Assembly (NCBI RefSeq): GCF_014650575.1 | Contig: NZ_BMVF01000001.1 | Location: 496,001-560,000, forward strand | Source of the DNA: Streptomyces naganishii JCM 4654 | GTDB taxonomy: Bacteria > Actinomycetota > Actinomycetes > Streptomycetales > Streptomycetaceae | Length of the DNA: 64,000 bases | Reading direction: 5' to 3' | Shown here: positions 1 to 7,496 of the stretch, piece by piece | Position numbering within the stretch: the stretch's first letter is position 1 | Layout: each line of letters opens with the position of its first letter | The notes under the pieces: generated by a model | What the model was told of the DNA's origin: nothing | What the model saw: the letters and a program-made list of their open reading frames with translations, nothing else | The model's database searches: none | Position numbers and translations under genes: made by a program

Positions 1-141
1 ATCTGGTCGGGCGTGGGCACCGCGGCCGTGGCCGCGATCGGGCTGGTGTTCTTCGGCGAGGGGCTCGGCGTGGCCAAGGTCGCCGGGCTCGTACTGATCG
101 TCGGCGGAGTGGTGGTGCTGAACCTCGGCGGGAGCCACTGA
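1..141 (+). CDS. SMR-family multidrug efflux protein, C-terminal fragment
   Basis: Only the last 46 codons are in the window; the gene begins upstream. They encode the final two membrane helices of a small multidrug resistance (EmrE/SugE-like) transporter: a hydrophobic helix, then GEGLGVAKVAGLVLIVGG and a last helix ending NLGGSH. The family exports cationic compounds in exchange for protons as a dimer of four-helix subunits. The frame is continuous from base 1 to a TGA at 139-141. The substrate and any paired subunit cannot be judged from this fragment. Confidence 0.8.
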   Translation: MWSGVGTAAVAAIGLVFFGEGLGVAKVAGLVLIVGGVVVLNLGGSH

Positions 142-230
142 CCGGACGGGCCGATCCCCGCCCGACCGGTCCATGAGACGCCACGGGGAGCGGTTCGCCG
201 GGGCCAGGGCGCTCACGTTAGGTTTCCCCC

Positions 231-1220
231 ATGACCGACACGACTGCTCCCCGCACCACCGGCGCCGTGGCCGCCGGACTCGCCACGATCGCCTCCGACG
301 GCACCGTCCTCGACACCTGGTTCCCCGCGCCCGAGCTCACGGAAGCGCCCGGCCCGGCCGGTACCGAGCGGCTGTCCGCCGAGCGGACCGCGGAACTCCT
401 CGGCGGCGGCGCCACCGCGGCGACCGGTCCCGACGCCCGCCGGGGCGTCGAGGTGGTCGCGGTGCGCACGGTCATCGCCTCGCTGGACGAGAAGCCGATC
501 GACGCGCACGACGTCTACCTGCGCCTGCACCTGCTCTCGCACCGCCTGGTCAAGCCGCACGGCCTGAGCCTGGACGGCATGTTCGGCTTCCTCGCCAACG
601 TCGCCTGGACCTCGCTCGGCCCGGTCGCCGTCGACGACATCGAGAAGGTCCGCCTCAACGCCCGCGCGGAGGGCCTGCACCTCCAGGTGACCTCGATCGA
701 CAAGTTCCCGCGCATGACGGACTACGTCGCCCCCAAGGGCGTCCGCATCGCCGACGCCGACCGGGTCCGCCTCGGCGCGCACCTCGCCGAGGGCACCACC
801 GTGATGCACGAGGGCTTCGTCAACTTCAACGCGGGCACCCTCGGCACCTCCATGGTCGAGGGCCGCATCTCCGCGGGCGTCGTCGTCGGCGACGGCTCCG
901 ACATCGGCGGCGGCGCCTCCACGATGGGCACGCTCTCCGGCGGGGGCAACGTGATCATCTCCATCGGCGAGCGCTGCCTGGTCGGCGCCGAGGCGGGCGT
1001 GGGCATCGCGCTCGGCGACGAGTGCGTCGTGGAGGCCGGCCTCTACGTCACCGCGGGCACCCGCGTGACCATGCCGGACGGGGAGATCGTCAAGGCCCGC
1101 GACCTCTCCGGCGCCTCCAACATCCTCTTCCGCCGCAACTCGGTCACCGGCGCCGTCGAGGCCCGCCCGAACAACGCGGTCTGGGGCGGCCTGAACGAGA
1201 TCCTGCACAGCCACAACTGA
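231..1220 (+). CDS. dapD: 2,3,4,5-tetrahydropyridine-2,6-dicarboxylate N-succinyltransferase
   Basis: The 329-residue protein matches the actinobacterial DapD family. It transfers a succinyl group from succinyl-CoA to tetrahydrodipicolinate in the lysine/meso-diaminopimelate pathway (cytosol, homotrimer). An N-terminal domain (about 1-165) precedes a left-handed beta-helix of hexapeptide repeats (about 170-280) with GSDIGGGAS and the MVEGRIS segment holding the likely catalytic Glu210. The ATG has no Shine-Dalgarno sequence; a TAGGTT hexamer ends 6 nt upstream, so the transcript may be leaderless. The gene stands alone, facing the dapA pair. It supplies the same pathway as dapA at 1736-2719. 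Confidence 0.93.
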   Translation: MTDTTAPRTTGAVAAGLATIASDGTVLDTWFPAPELTEAPGPAGTERLSAERTAELLGGGATAATGPDARRGVEVVAVRTVIASLDEKPIDAHDVYLRLHLLSHRLVKPHGLSLDGMFGFLANVAWTSLGPVAVDDIEKVRLNARAEGLHLQVTSIDKFPRMTDYVAPKGVRIADADRVRLGAHLAEGTTVMHEGFVNFNAGTLGTSMVEGRISAGVVVGDGSDIGGGASTMGTLSGGGNVIISIGERCLVGAEAGVGIALGDECVVEAGLYVTAGTRVTMPDGEIVKARDLSGASNILFRRNSVTGAVEARPNNAVWGGLNEILHSHN

Positions 1221-1238
1221 CGGCCCCGCGGGGCGCGT

Positions 1239-1739
1239 TCACGCCGTCAGGGTGGACGCGAAGTCGGCGAGGGCGGTGAAGTGGCCCTCCGTCAGGCCGG
1301 TGGCCGGGTCGACCCGTTGGAGCAGCGCGGGGGCGGGGTGCGTGTCGCGCACGTACGCCGTGTCCGCGCCGCTCTGCTCGTCGTCCACCCAGGCGAACGG
1401 GCGCCCCGCGGCGTGGGCCACGATCGCCTCGGTCTTCCAGTGCACCCCGTCGGGCCGCAGCGCGAACAGGCCGGCGCCGAAGTCGACGTACGCCAGTTCG
1501 GGCAGGCCGACGACCGGGGCGATCCAGCGGTTGGCGGCGTCCATCCACGTGGTGGCCCAGCACAGTTCGTAGCCGAGGCCGAGCAGCGCCGGGCCGTGCG
1601 CGGGGTTGAGGCGGACGAGCAGCGCCCGGCCGGGGTGCAGGGCCACCGTGATCGTCGTGTACCCCTCGGGCTTGCCCGGCTCCGCCGCCCAGGGGTTGAG
1701 GGGACCGTCGACGTCGAGAAACAGCAGCGGCCGGCTCAC
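1239..1739 (-). CDS. HAD-domain protein (Swiss-army-knife RNA-repair HAD type)
   Basis: A 166-residue protein from a GTG start, beginning SRPLLFLDVDGPLNP; DVDG is HAD motif I with the nucleophile Asp. A second acidic site, WVDDE, fits the later metal-binding motif. This short HAD group is common in actinobacteria and has been linked by comparative genomics to nucleic-acid repair, without biochemical proof. The start codon overlaps the dapA stop by 4 nt (GTGA), so it is probably translationally coupled to dapA. The link to lysine synthesis, if any, is unknown. Confidence 0.7.
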   Translation of the reverse strand: MSRPLLFLDVDGPLNPWAAEPGKPEGYTTITVALHPGRALLVRLNPAHGPALLGLGYELCWATTWMDAANRWIAPVVGLPELAYVDFGAGLFALRPDGVHWKTEAIVAHAAGRPFAWVDDEQSGADTAYVRDTHPAPALLQRVDPATGLTEGHFTALADFASTLTA

Positions 1740-2719
1740 CCGGCCACGGTACGACAAGGCGCCCGCCCCGCCGGTTCCGCCGCCTCCGGTGTGTCGGCCG
1801 TCAGGCGTTCGTGGGCCGCCAGCAGGTGGGCGACCGTTTCGGGGGCGGCCGGGAGCAGGGGCGGGCGGACCGGGCCCGCGGGCAGGCCGAGGGCGTTGAG
1901 CAGGCCCTTGACGGTGACCGTGCCGGGCAGGCCGGAGGACATCACCGACTCCACGAGTTCGGTGGCCTCCTGCTGCAGCCGGGCCGCGCCCGCCGTGTCG
2001 CCCGCGTCGAACGCGTCGAGGACGGCGCGCATGTGGCGCGGGGCGACATTGGCCACCGTGCTGACGTACCCCGTGCCGCCCACCGCGTACAGCGCCAGGT
2101 TGTGCTCGTCGCAGCCGGCGTAGAAGGCCAACTCGGTGCGCGCGAGCAGCTTCTGGGCGGCGAGGAAGTCGTAGGAGCAGTCCTTGACCGCGACGATCCG
2201 CGGGTGTTCGGCGAGCCGGAGCATCGTGTCCGGCTCGATGCGGGTGCCGGTGCGCCCGGGGATGTCGTAGAGCACCACCGGCAGTCCGCAGGAGTCGGCC
2301 ACCGTGCGGAAGTGCGCCGCCACGGCCTCCTGCGGGGGCGTGCTGTAGTACGGCGTCACCACCAGCACCGCGTCCGCGCCCGCCCTGCCGGCCGCGAGCG
2401 CCAGCTCGACGGTGTGCCGGGTGTCGGCGCTGCCCACCGCGGCGATGACCGGGACGCCCTCCCCGGCCGCCTCGCGCACGGCCCGCACGAGCGCGGTCTT
2501 CTCGGCGTCCGTGGTGGTGGGCGACTCGCCCGTCGTGCCGTTGAGCACCAGACCGTCGCAGCCTCCGGCCAGCAGCCGGGCCGCCAGGCGCTGGGCGCCG
2601 TCCAGGTCCAGGCCTCCGGAGTCCGTGAACGGCGTGATCATCGCGCACAGGGCGCGGCCGAGGGGAGGGACGGGGCGGGCGGGGCGTGGCGTGGGGCCTG
2701 GAGCCGCTGTCTTGTTCAT
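1736..2719 (-). CDS. dapA: 4-hydroxy-tetrahydrodipicolinate synthase
   Basis: This 327-residue protein belongs to the DHDPS/NAL TIM-barrel family and should condense pyruvate with aspartate semialdehyde, the first committed lysine/DAP step. Visible residues: GTTGE at 61-65, Tyr125 in TPYY, Tyr151 in VLYDIPGRTG, and the Schiff-base Lys179 in IVAVKD. The YDIPGRTG signature is typical of true DapA rather than sugar-acid relatives. An N-terminal Pro-rich extension of about 20 residues precedes the barrel. It lies first in an operon with the HAD gene and is divergent from 2873-3043. It may be one of several DapA paralogues, as is usual in Streptomyces. Confidence 0.88.
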   Translation of the reverse strand: MNKTAAPGPTPRPARPVPPLGRALCAMITPFTDSGGLDLDGAQRLAARLLAGGCDGLVLNGTTGESPTTTDAEKTALVRAVREAAGEGVPVIAAVGSADTRHTVELALAAGRAGADAVLVVTPYYSTPPQEAVAAHFRTVADSCGLPVVLYDIPGRTGTRIEPDTMLRLAEHPRIVAVKDCSYDFLAAQKLLARTELAFYAGCDEHNLALYAVGGTGYVSTVANVAPRHMRAVLDAFDAGDTAGAARLQQEATELVESVMSSGLPGTVTVKGLLNALGLPAGPVRPPLLPAAPETVAHLLAAHERLTADTPEAAEPAGRAPCRTVAG

Positions 2720-2745
2720 GAGGGTAGTTTCGAGGGGGGCATCGC

Positions 2746-2780
2746 GTAGCGCTACTTAAATCTCCTACCCAGTATTGGTA
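2746..2780. promoter_or_regulatory. Inverted repeats in the dapA divergent promoter
   Basis: Two dyad elements lie in the short gap upstream of dapA. GTAGCGCTAC (2746-2755) is a perfect 10-bp palindrome. TACCCAGTATTGGTA (2766-2780) is a TACC/GGTA dyad. They lie 27-61 bp upstream of the dapA start, where a repressor or activator could act on both directions. No regulator gene is adjacent, so the binding protein is unknown. Confidence 0.35.
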
Positions 2781-2872
2781 AGGATCGCTTGATGCGGCGC
2801 ATCCTGTCCAAAGTGGGCCGCCATGGGTCACCATGGCAGGAGGTCACCGACGGGCAGGTCATGGGAGGCGTC

Positions 2873-3043
2873 ATGAAGCTCGGCAAGGCACTGGCCACCG
2901 GATTCGCCGAGGAGCGGCCCGCGGCCGCGGAGGAGGAGCCCGGACGCACCGCGCCGGCCGCGAGGCCCGCGGAGCCCGGGACGGCCGAGGAGCCCGTACG
3001 GCAGCCGGCCGCCGCGTCCGAAGAGGTCCCGGCCGCCCGATGA
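2873..3043 (+). CDS. Small acidic hypothetical protein
   Basis: A 56-residue, Ala/Glu/Pro-rich protein starting MKLGKALATGFAEERP. The ATG at 2873 is preferred because GGGAGG ends 5 nt before it. An in-frame ATG at 2792 with AAGGA upstream would add 27 residues. The composition is low-complexity and probably disordered, with no membrane segment or motif. Its stop overlaps the next ATG by 3 nt (ATGA), so the two are almost certainly co-translated. The function is unknown. Confidence 0.55.
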   Translation: MKLGKALATGFAEERPAAAEEEPGRTAPAARPAEPGTAEEPVRQPAAASEEVPAAR

Positions 3044-3765
3044 GGCTCCGGCTGCCCGTGGAACGCCCGACGAGGCCGCCGACCGGATACAAGATCGCCC
3101 ACCCGGTGCTGTCCCACGACGGCACCCGGGCCGGTTTCACCGGAGTGTCGCTCGGCGGCGCGCTGCCGTACGGCGTCCTCGCCGACGCGGCCTGCGTCTA
3201 CGGCCGCAGGCACCGCCCGCCCGCCCGGCTGTGCGACTGCGGCTTCCACTGCGTGCACGAACGCGCCGCCGCCCAGGCGCTGCTGTGCACCGCCGAGCAC
3301 CGCACGGCCGTGCTGCTGGAGGTCTCCGTCCTCGGCGCCTACATCCGCTTCGAGCGCGGCTTCCGCTACGCCCGCCAGCGGGTGCGCACGGCCACCGTCG
3401 GCCCCTGCGCCTGCGGCGCGCCCGCCGCCGCGCTCGCCGACGCGGGCTGGGGCAGGCCGGGCCGCCTGGCCCTCGCGCCGTCGTGCGCGGGCTGCGTGCG
3501 CGGCCGTACGTCCCTGACCCTCGCCGCCTTCGCGCGGCTGGCCGGGGAGGGACTGCGGGTGACGGCCGCCGGCCGGGCGGCGTGGCCCGCGGCCGGTCCG
3601 GACGCGCCCGGCGGACCGGCGGACGCGGGAGCCGCCGGCCCCGAGGGGCTGGGGGTGCCCGAGCTCGCCGCCGAGGCCGCCCTGTTGCAGGCCCGGCTCG
3701 ACTGGTTCCAGACACAGCTGGCCCGGCTCGGCGAGCGGGGACCGGGCGGACCCGGCCAGGGGTAG
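3040..3765 (+). CDS. Conserved actinobacterial protein with Cys pairs
   Basis: I do not recognise a named family. The 241-residue protein starts MRLRLPVERP at an ATG overlapping the previous stop. Residues about 1-170 are globular and contain Cys-rich segments (CDCGFHC; CACGAP; and a CAGC further on), suggesting a zinc or disulfide-held fold. A Gly/Ala/Pro linker follows, then a short C-terminal helix with LLQARLDWFQTQLARL that could form a coiled coil. The coupling to the small acidic protein suggests a shared role. Confidence 0.6.
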   Translation: MRLRLPVERPTRPPTGYKIAHPVLSHDGTRAGFTGVSLGGALPYGVLADAACVYGRRHRPPARLCDCGFHCVHERAAAQALLCTAEHRTAVLLEVSVLGAYIRFERGFRYARQRVRTATVGPCACGAPAAALADAGWGRPGRLALAPSCAGCVRGRTSLTLAAFARLAGEGLRVTAAGRAAWPAAGPDAPGGPADAGAAGPEGLGVPELAAEAALLQARLDWFQTQLARLGERGPGGPGQG

Positions 3766-3818
3766 TGCCGTGCGGTGCGGGTACCCGGGGGTTCCGGACC
3801 GAGAGGAGGCGGGACACC

Positions 3819-4286
3819 GTGACCGGCACCATTGACGCCAGGCCCGTGCGCGACGAACTCCACCCGGTGGGCGACCACCCGGTGGGCCGCCGCCCGGCGG
3901 GCGAACGTTCGGTGGGCGAACTCGTCCACCAGGCGACCGAACAGCTCTCCGACCTCGTACGGCAGGAGATGACCCTCGCCCGGGTCGAGCTGGCCCAGAA
4001 GGGGCGGCGGATGGGGCGGGGCGGCGGAATGCTCGGCGCTGCCGGAGCCATCGGCTACGTCGGCCTCATAGCGCTCGCCGCCACGGTCATCGCGGCGATC
4101 TCGCTGGCGCTGCCCGTGTGGGCGGCCGCGCTCATCGTGACCGGCGCTCTGTTCGCGATCGCCGGTCTGCTGGCCCTGGCCGGCCGCGCCCAGCTGCGCC
4201 GCGCCACACCGCCCAAGCCCGAGGCGACGCTCGGCAGCGTCAGGGCGGACGTCGAGGAGATCAGGGAAAGGGCGCACCACCGATGA
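3819..4286 (+). CDS. Phage-holin-like/ACT-holin family membrane protein (DUF1469 type)
   Basis: A 155-residue protein from a GTG start preceded by GAGAGGAGG. A charged, helical N-terminal part (about 30-65, ELVHQATEQLSDLVRQEMTLAR) leads into two hydrophobic segments at about 72-97 and 99-122, then a cytosolic tail. This is the layout of actinobacterial phage-holin superfamily (Phage_holin_3_6) proteins, which are usually linked to envelope stress rather than lysis. It overlaps the DUF3618 gene by 4 nt (ATGA), the standard partner of this family. Confidence 0.75.
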   Translation: MTGTIDARPVRDELHPVGDHPVGRRPAGERSVGELVHQATEQLSDLVRQEMTLARVELAQKGRRMGRGGGMLGAAGAIGYVGLIALAATVIAAISLALPVWAAALIVTGALFAIAGLLALAGRAQLRRATPPKPEATLGSVRADVEEIRERAHHR

Positions 4287-4774
4287 CCGACAGGACACAG
4301 GGGGCGGACGGCGGGTCCGCACGGGCCACCGGCGCCAAGGGCCCCGACGAACTCAGGCAGCAGATAGAGCAGACCAGGAGCCGGCTCGGCGACACCGTCG
4401 AGGAACTGGCGGCGAAGGCCGACGTCAAGGGCCGCGCCAAGGCCCGGGCGGCCGACCTCAGGGACAAGGCCGGTGCGATGACGGTCCAGCTGCGCAGCAG
4501 CGCCGTGCACGCCGGGCACCGCGCCCAGGAGAAGGCGTCCCAGGCCGGGCACCGGGCGCAGGAGAAGGCGTCCCACGCCGGGCACGGCGTCCAGGACCGG
4601 GTGGCGCAGGCGGGGCACACCGTCGAGCACTCCGTGCCGCACAGCGTGAACGACGCGGTCGCCGTCTGCCGCCGCAACCCGCGGTCCCTGATGATCGCGG
4701 GCGCGGCGGGGGCCGTGCTGGTGACGGCGGGCGTGCTCCTGCTGCGCCGCGGCCGGCAGAGCCGTCTCTGCTGA
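4283..4774 (+). CDS. DUF3618-family membrane protein
   Basis: A 163-residue protein. Residues about 20-45 carry the DUF3618 signature (ELRQQIEQTRSRLGDTVEEL). An alanine-rich helical region follows. Residues about 77-121 hold four 11-residue repeats beginning AGH (for example AGHRAQEKASQ), and one transmembrane helix lies at about 136-154. The start overlaps the holin-like gene, so the pair is co-translated. The repeats suggest an extended amphipathic helix next to the membrane. The family's function is not established. The next feature downstream is the 5-bp target duplication of a transposon, 33 bp past the stop. Confidence 0.75.
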   Translation: MTDRTQGADGGSARATGAKGPDELRQQIEQTRSRLGDTVEELAAKADVKGRAKARAADLRDKAGAMTVQLRSSAVHAGHRAQEKASQAGHRAQEKASHAGHGVQDRVAQAGHTVEHSVPHSVNDAVAVCRRNPRSLMIAGAAGAVLVTAGVLLLRRGRQSRLC

Positions 4775-4807
4775 CGCCGGACGCGCGCGAGAGGTCCCGC
4801 GAGCCGC

Positions 4808-4812
4808 TTCCA
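4808..4812. repeat. 5-bp target site duplication, left copy (TTCCA)
   Basis: TTCCA lies directly outside the left terminal inverted repeat, and the same five bases follow the right one at 9342-9346. A 5-bp duplication is the hallmark of Tn3-family transposition. Confidence 0.88.
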
Positions 4813-4859
4813 GGGGCATGACCCAGATGCGCCAGAAACCCGCCACGGGATGATCTTGG
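4813..4859. repeat. Left terminal inverted repeat of the Tn3-like element
   Basis: Reading inward it starts GGGGCATGACCCAGATGCGC and ends at 4859, one base before the resolvase stop codon. Against the right repeat it differs at three of 47 positions (1, 4 and 17). The GGGG start is typical of Tn3-family ends. Its inner part also contains CCCG-TGG-CGGG, which may serve as a terminator stem for the resolvase. Confidence 0.9.
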
Positions 4860-5766
4860 TTACTGACCGAGGGAACTGACGCGGTTCGCGTACTCGCGGC
4901 GGCCCTTGCGCTGTGCCGGAATGGCTCCGGCGTCGTCCAGGTTCTGGCAACGGTTGAGGAGTTGACGGTGGAGCGCGGGCATGGCGGTGACGCGCAGGGT
5001 GTAGCCCGTGCCGCGCCTACGGCCTGGCCGTGGTCGAGCACGGCCCGTTCGGTATCGTCCAGTTCGGTGGCGCGCAGGAAGTCTGCGACCTTGCCAGGCA
5101 TGTCAAGGGTGATGGGCAGCTCCGGGGCCGGGACGCCCGAGTCCGCGGCCGTGTGCTCGGGCAGGAGGTCGGCGACGGCGGTGCGGATGGCGCCGCGGCT
5201 GACGCCGTGGTCGCGGCGAGGGCGGCGATGGAGTGGCCCTCCAGGTACGCGGTGCGCGCGGCGCCGGCCCTGTCGGCCGCCACGGCGGGGCGGCGCACGC
5301 CTTTGCTGCCCTTGGCCTCGGCGGCTCGCAGTCCGTCGTAGGTCAGCTCGCGCTGGAGGTCGCGTTGGAGTTCGCCGGAGGCGGCGAGGGTCTGCACCAT
5401 GAACTTCACGGTGGACAGCAGCTCGCCGGTGCGCGGATGGCGGGCGGTGAGGTCCATCGCGGAGAACGCGCCGTCGTGGATACGCAGCGCCACCTGGTCG
5501 CGGTGGAGGACGTCGAGCACATCGAGGATGTGGCCGGTGCCGCGCACGAGGCGGAACATCTCGGAGACGTGCACAGTGTCGCCCGGCCGCGCGTAGGTGA
5601 GCAGTTCGCGGAACTTCGGCCGCTGAAGCGGGTGGAGGCGGCTGGAGGTTCCCGGGTCCTCCTCGAAGACGACTGGGTCCTCAATGCCGGCCTCATCCAG
5701 GACGAGGTTCTGCCGGGCGGTCGACTGCTGGTCGGTCGAGACCCGCTTGTAGACCAGGTTCGCCAC
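4860..5766 (-). pseudogene. tnpR: Serine recombinase (Tn3 resolvase type), two frameshifts
   Basis: From the GTG at 5764-5766 the frame gives LVYKRVSTDQQSTARQN, the resolvase/invertase N-terminus with catalytic Ser10. The catalytic domain continues to about residue 150. The frame breaks near 5220, inside the C-terminal helix-turn-helix (HSIAALA, then RDHGVSRGAIRTAV in the next frame). It breaks again near 5020-5035, after LDHGQA, and resumes as GYTLRVTAMPALHRQLLNRC. Each break equals one missing base. Restoring both gives about 302 residues ending at a TAA at 4860-4862. It would have resolved transposition cointegrates; it is now inactive unless these are sequencing errors. Confidence 0.82.
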
Positions 5767-6251
5767 TCGCGGGCCCCTTCCATACGGAGGATCGGACCCT
5801 ATCTGTCGTCAAACCCTGTCAGTAATCACCATCGGGTCTGATTGGATTCGCGCTGCCGTGAACCCCCGGATTGCACGGGTTCATTGGACGCGTCGCCTGC
5901 CTGTCGGCAAACGATCGTTTGCGAACACCGTTCAGCCGGGCGAGGAGGCCGGAGACCGGCGGAACAGGGTGGGGGGCGAAAGTTCGTGGGCGCCGGTCAC
6001 GTCCCCAGCGCGGCAGGCCCGGCGGGCGGCACGCTGGTCGACATGGCGACACCGGCCGATGGCCTGGCGACGCTGGGGGACCTGGCCGGCAGTCATCGCC
6101 GAAGGCCGACCGCCCCGACGTGCTGACCGGCAGCGATTGGCCGGGGGCGAGTTCTGCTCTCCGTTTCGGCTTCGGCCGTGTCTCGGCTGACCCTATGCGT
6201 ACATGCCCGGCCGGGCCGCCCCGGGCCGCGGGGTCCCTGAGTGCCCTCCGC
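5767..6251. other. Gene-free stretch upstream of the resolvase, probable res region
   Basis: No plausible gene was seen in these 485 bp. Tn3-type res sites sit upstream of tnpR, which places the expected recombination site here. Dyads are present: TGAACCC/GGGTTCA around an 11-base loop (about 5860-5883) and a perfect 16-bp palindrome at 5907-5922. TGTC direct repeats lie near 5810-5820. From about 5930 to 6250 nothing stands out. Confidence 0.4.
5907..5922. promoter_or_regulatory. Perfect 16-bp palindrome in the putative res region
   Basis: GCAAACGATCGTTTGC is identical to its reverse complement. It lies 141 bp upstream of the resolvase start. It could be a resolvase-binding subsite or crossover point, or an operator. 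No regulator was matched to it. Confidence 0.45.
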
Positions 6252-6668
6252 TCAGGCGGCGTCGAACGCCTCGGCGACGGCCAGCGTGTCCTCGTACAGG
6301 TGCATGCGAACGATTCGGCCGTCCTCGATCGCCAGGTGCAGGGCCACCGGTGTGGTGAACTCCTTGCCGGTGGGTGCGGCGGTGTGTGTGAAGGCCGCCA
6401 GCAGCACCACGTCACCACCGTCGACGATGAAGCGCTCCAGCACGACCTTGCTCTGGCCGTGCGCGAAGTGCTGCCACATGGTGGTGAAGTACGGCGCGAC
6501 CTCCTCCTGGCGGGTGCGGCGCCCGGTCCAGGGCAGTGCGTCACTGCCGGGGACGTGCCAGTCGATCTCCTCGGAGAACAGTTCCTGGATGCCGTCGGGG
6601 TCCTGCTGGCCGAGGCGCTCCAGGAACTTCTCGGCCACGGTCCGCGAGGTCTGAGTGTCTGTTGTCAT
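6252..6668 (-). CDS. SnoaL-like / NTF2-fold ketosteroid-isomerase-related protein
   Basis: A 138-residue protein with the NTF2-fold pattern of SnoaL-like proteins: an N-terminal helix (AEKFLERLGQQDPDGIQELF), then EEIDWHVPG, then TTMWQHF, and a terminal strand reading EDGRIVRMHLYEDTLAVAEAF. The family covers small isomerases, hydrolases and ligand binders, so the substrate cannot be told. AAGGAC lies upstream of the ATG. It is cargo of the Tn3-like element and the only intact coding sequence between the resolvase and the dehydrogenase remnants. Confidence 0.78.
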   Translation of the reverse strand: MTTDTQTSRTVAEKFLERLGQQDPDGIQELFSEEIDWHVPGSDALPWTGRRTRQEEVAPYFTTMWQHFAHGQSKVVLERFIVDGGDVVLLAAFTHTAAPTGKEFTTPVALHLAIEDGRIVRMHLYEDTLAVAEAFDAA

Positions 6669-6715
6669 CGTCCTTGTCCTTTGTCTCTTCGTCTCTTGAG
6701 GGTGTCGGTCGGGCC

Positions 6716-7015
6716 TCAGCCCTGGAACAGGAAGTGCTTGCCGCTCAGCGGCCCGCCGAGCTGCATGAGCGCCCCGCCTTCGCGCAGTGCGCCAAGGTCG
6801 ACCGGCGCGAACCCGAATTCGGTCAGCAGCCGTGTGAAGGGGGCCTTGGCGCTCTCGTCGTCACCGGCGAGGAAGACGACCTGGTTGCCGTCCTGGTGCC
6901 GGGGTTCGGGAGCCATATAGGTGGCGAACATGGCGTTGAAGGCCTTGATCAGCGTGACGCCGGGCAGTTGCTGGGCGACCCACTCGCTGCCGGTCAGCGG
7001 CGAGACGTCGGCAAT
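6716..7015 (-). pseudogene. C-terminal remnant of an F420/NADP-dependent reductase-like protein
   Basis: About 100 codons in one frame read TGSEWVAQQLPGVTLIKAFN, then ATYMAP, HQDGNQVVFLAGDDESAKAP and LGGPLSGKHFLFQG. This is the C-terminal half of the NADP oxidoreductase coenzyme-F420-dependent family (F420_oxidored). The N-terminal dinucleotide-binding Rossmann motif is absent. Upstream, the same strand carries a dehydrogenase N-terminus in another frame, so a deletion has joined two unrelated genes. It is unlikely to make a working enzyme. Confidence 0.62.
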
Positions 7016-7389
7016 ACGGTGCCAGTGCCACTGGTCCGCGCCGCCGAGATGGCGCTCGGCAGCTCGGCGAGCGGGTAGGCGGCATGAACGGCGAGAAGGT
7101 GTGGATGCTGCGCGGCGATCTGGAGGACCGCTACCCGATCGCCGACACGGAGCGCCGGCACCGATGGACCCACCGCAGTCACCACGCCCGCCGCCTCGGT
7201 GCCCAGCCTGCGCCCCGCGGATCCGTCCGGCAGGCCGGTCTCCGTCGCGACCAGATCGCCGCGGTGGACGGGGGAGATGCCGACACGCACTTGGATTTCG
7301 TCGGCCCGAGGGGCCGGCGCCTCCGGCCGGTCCTCGATGTGTGCGACGGCTGCCGCATCGCCCGCCCGGTAGTGGACCACGCTCTTCAT
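6994..7389 (-). pseudogene. Truncated zinc-type/quinone oxidoreductase (MDR) N-terminus
   Basis: Starting at an ATG with AAGGAG upstream, the frame reads MKSVVHYRAG and then the GroES-like domain of medium-chain dehydrogenases (VRVGISPVHRGDLVATETG; GTEAAGVVTAVGPSV; LRVGDRVAV, to about residue 88). A normal member has about 320 residues with a GxGxxG cofactor domain. Here the match to the N-terminus ends after about 90 residues, a possible scrap of the C-terminus follows (AAYPLAEL), and the open frame stops at 131 codons. It is the 5' half of a deletion fusion with the F420-type remnant. Confidence 0.65.
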
Positions 7390-7496
7390 GACGCACTCCT
7401 TGTTGTGTCGAAGCCATTGCCTGGGTGAGACGGTCGCAAGTACGCGGCTCGGACGCCCGGGAGCGTCGAATGCGTCCCGCCTCGCCGATTCGCCGC

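Noticed and set aside
3819-4286. A phage holin as evidence of prophage
   Set aside because: The gene belongs to a chromosomal actinobacterial family paired with DUF3618, with no lysin or phage gene around it.
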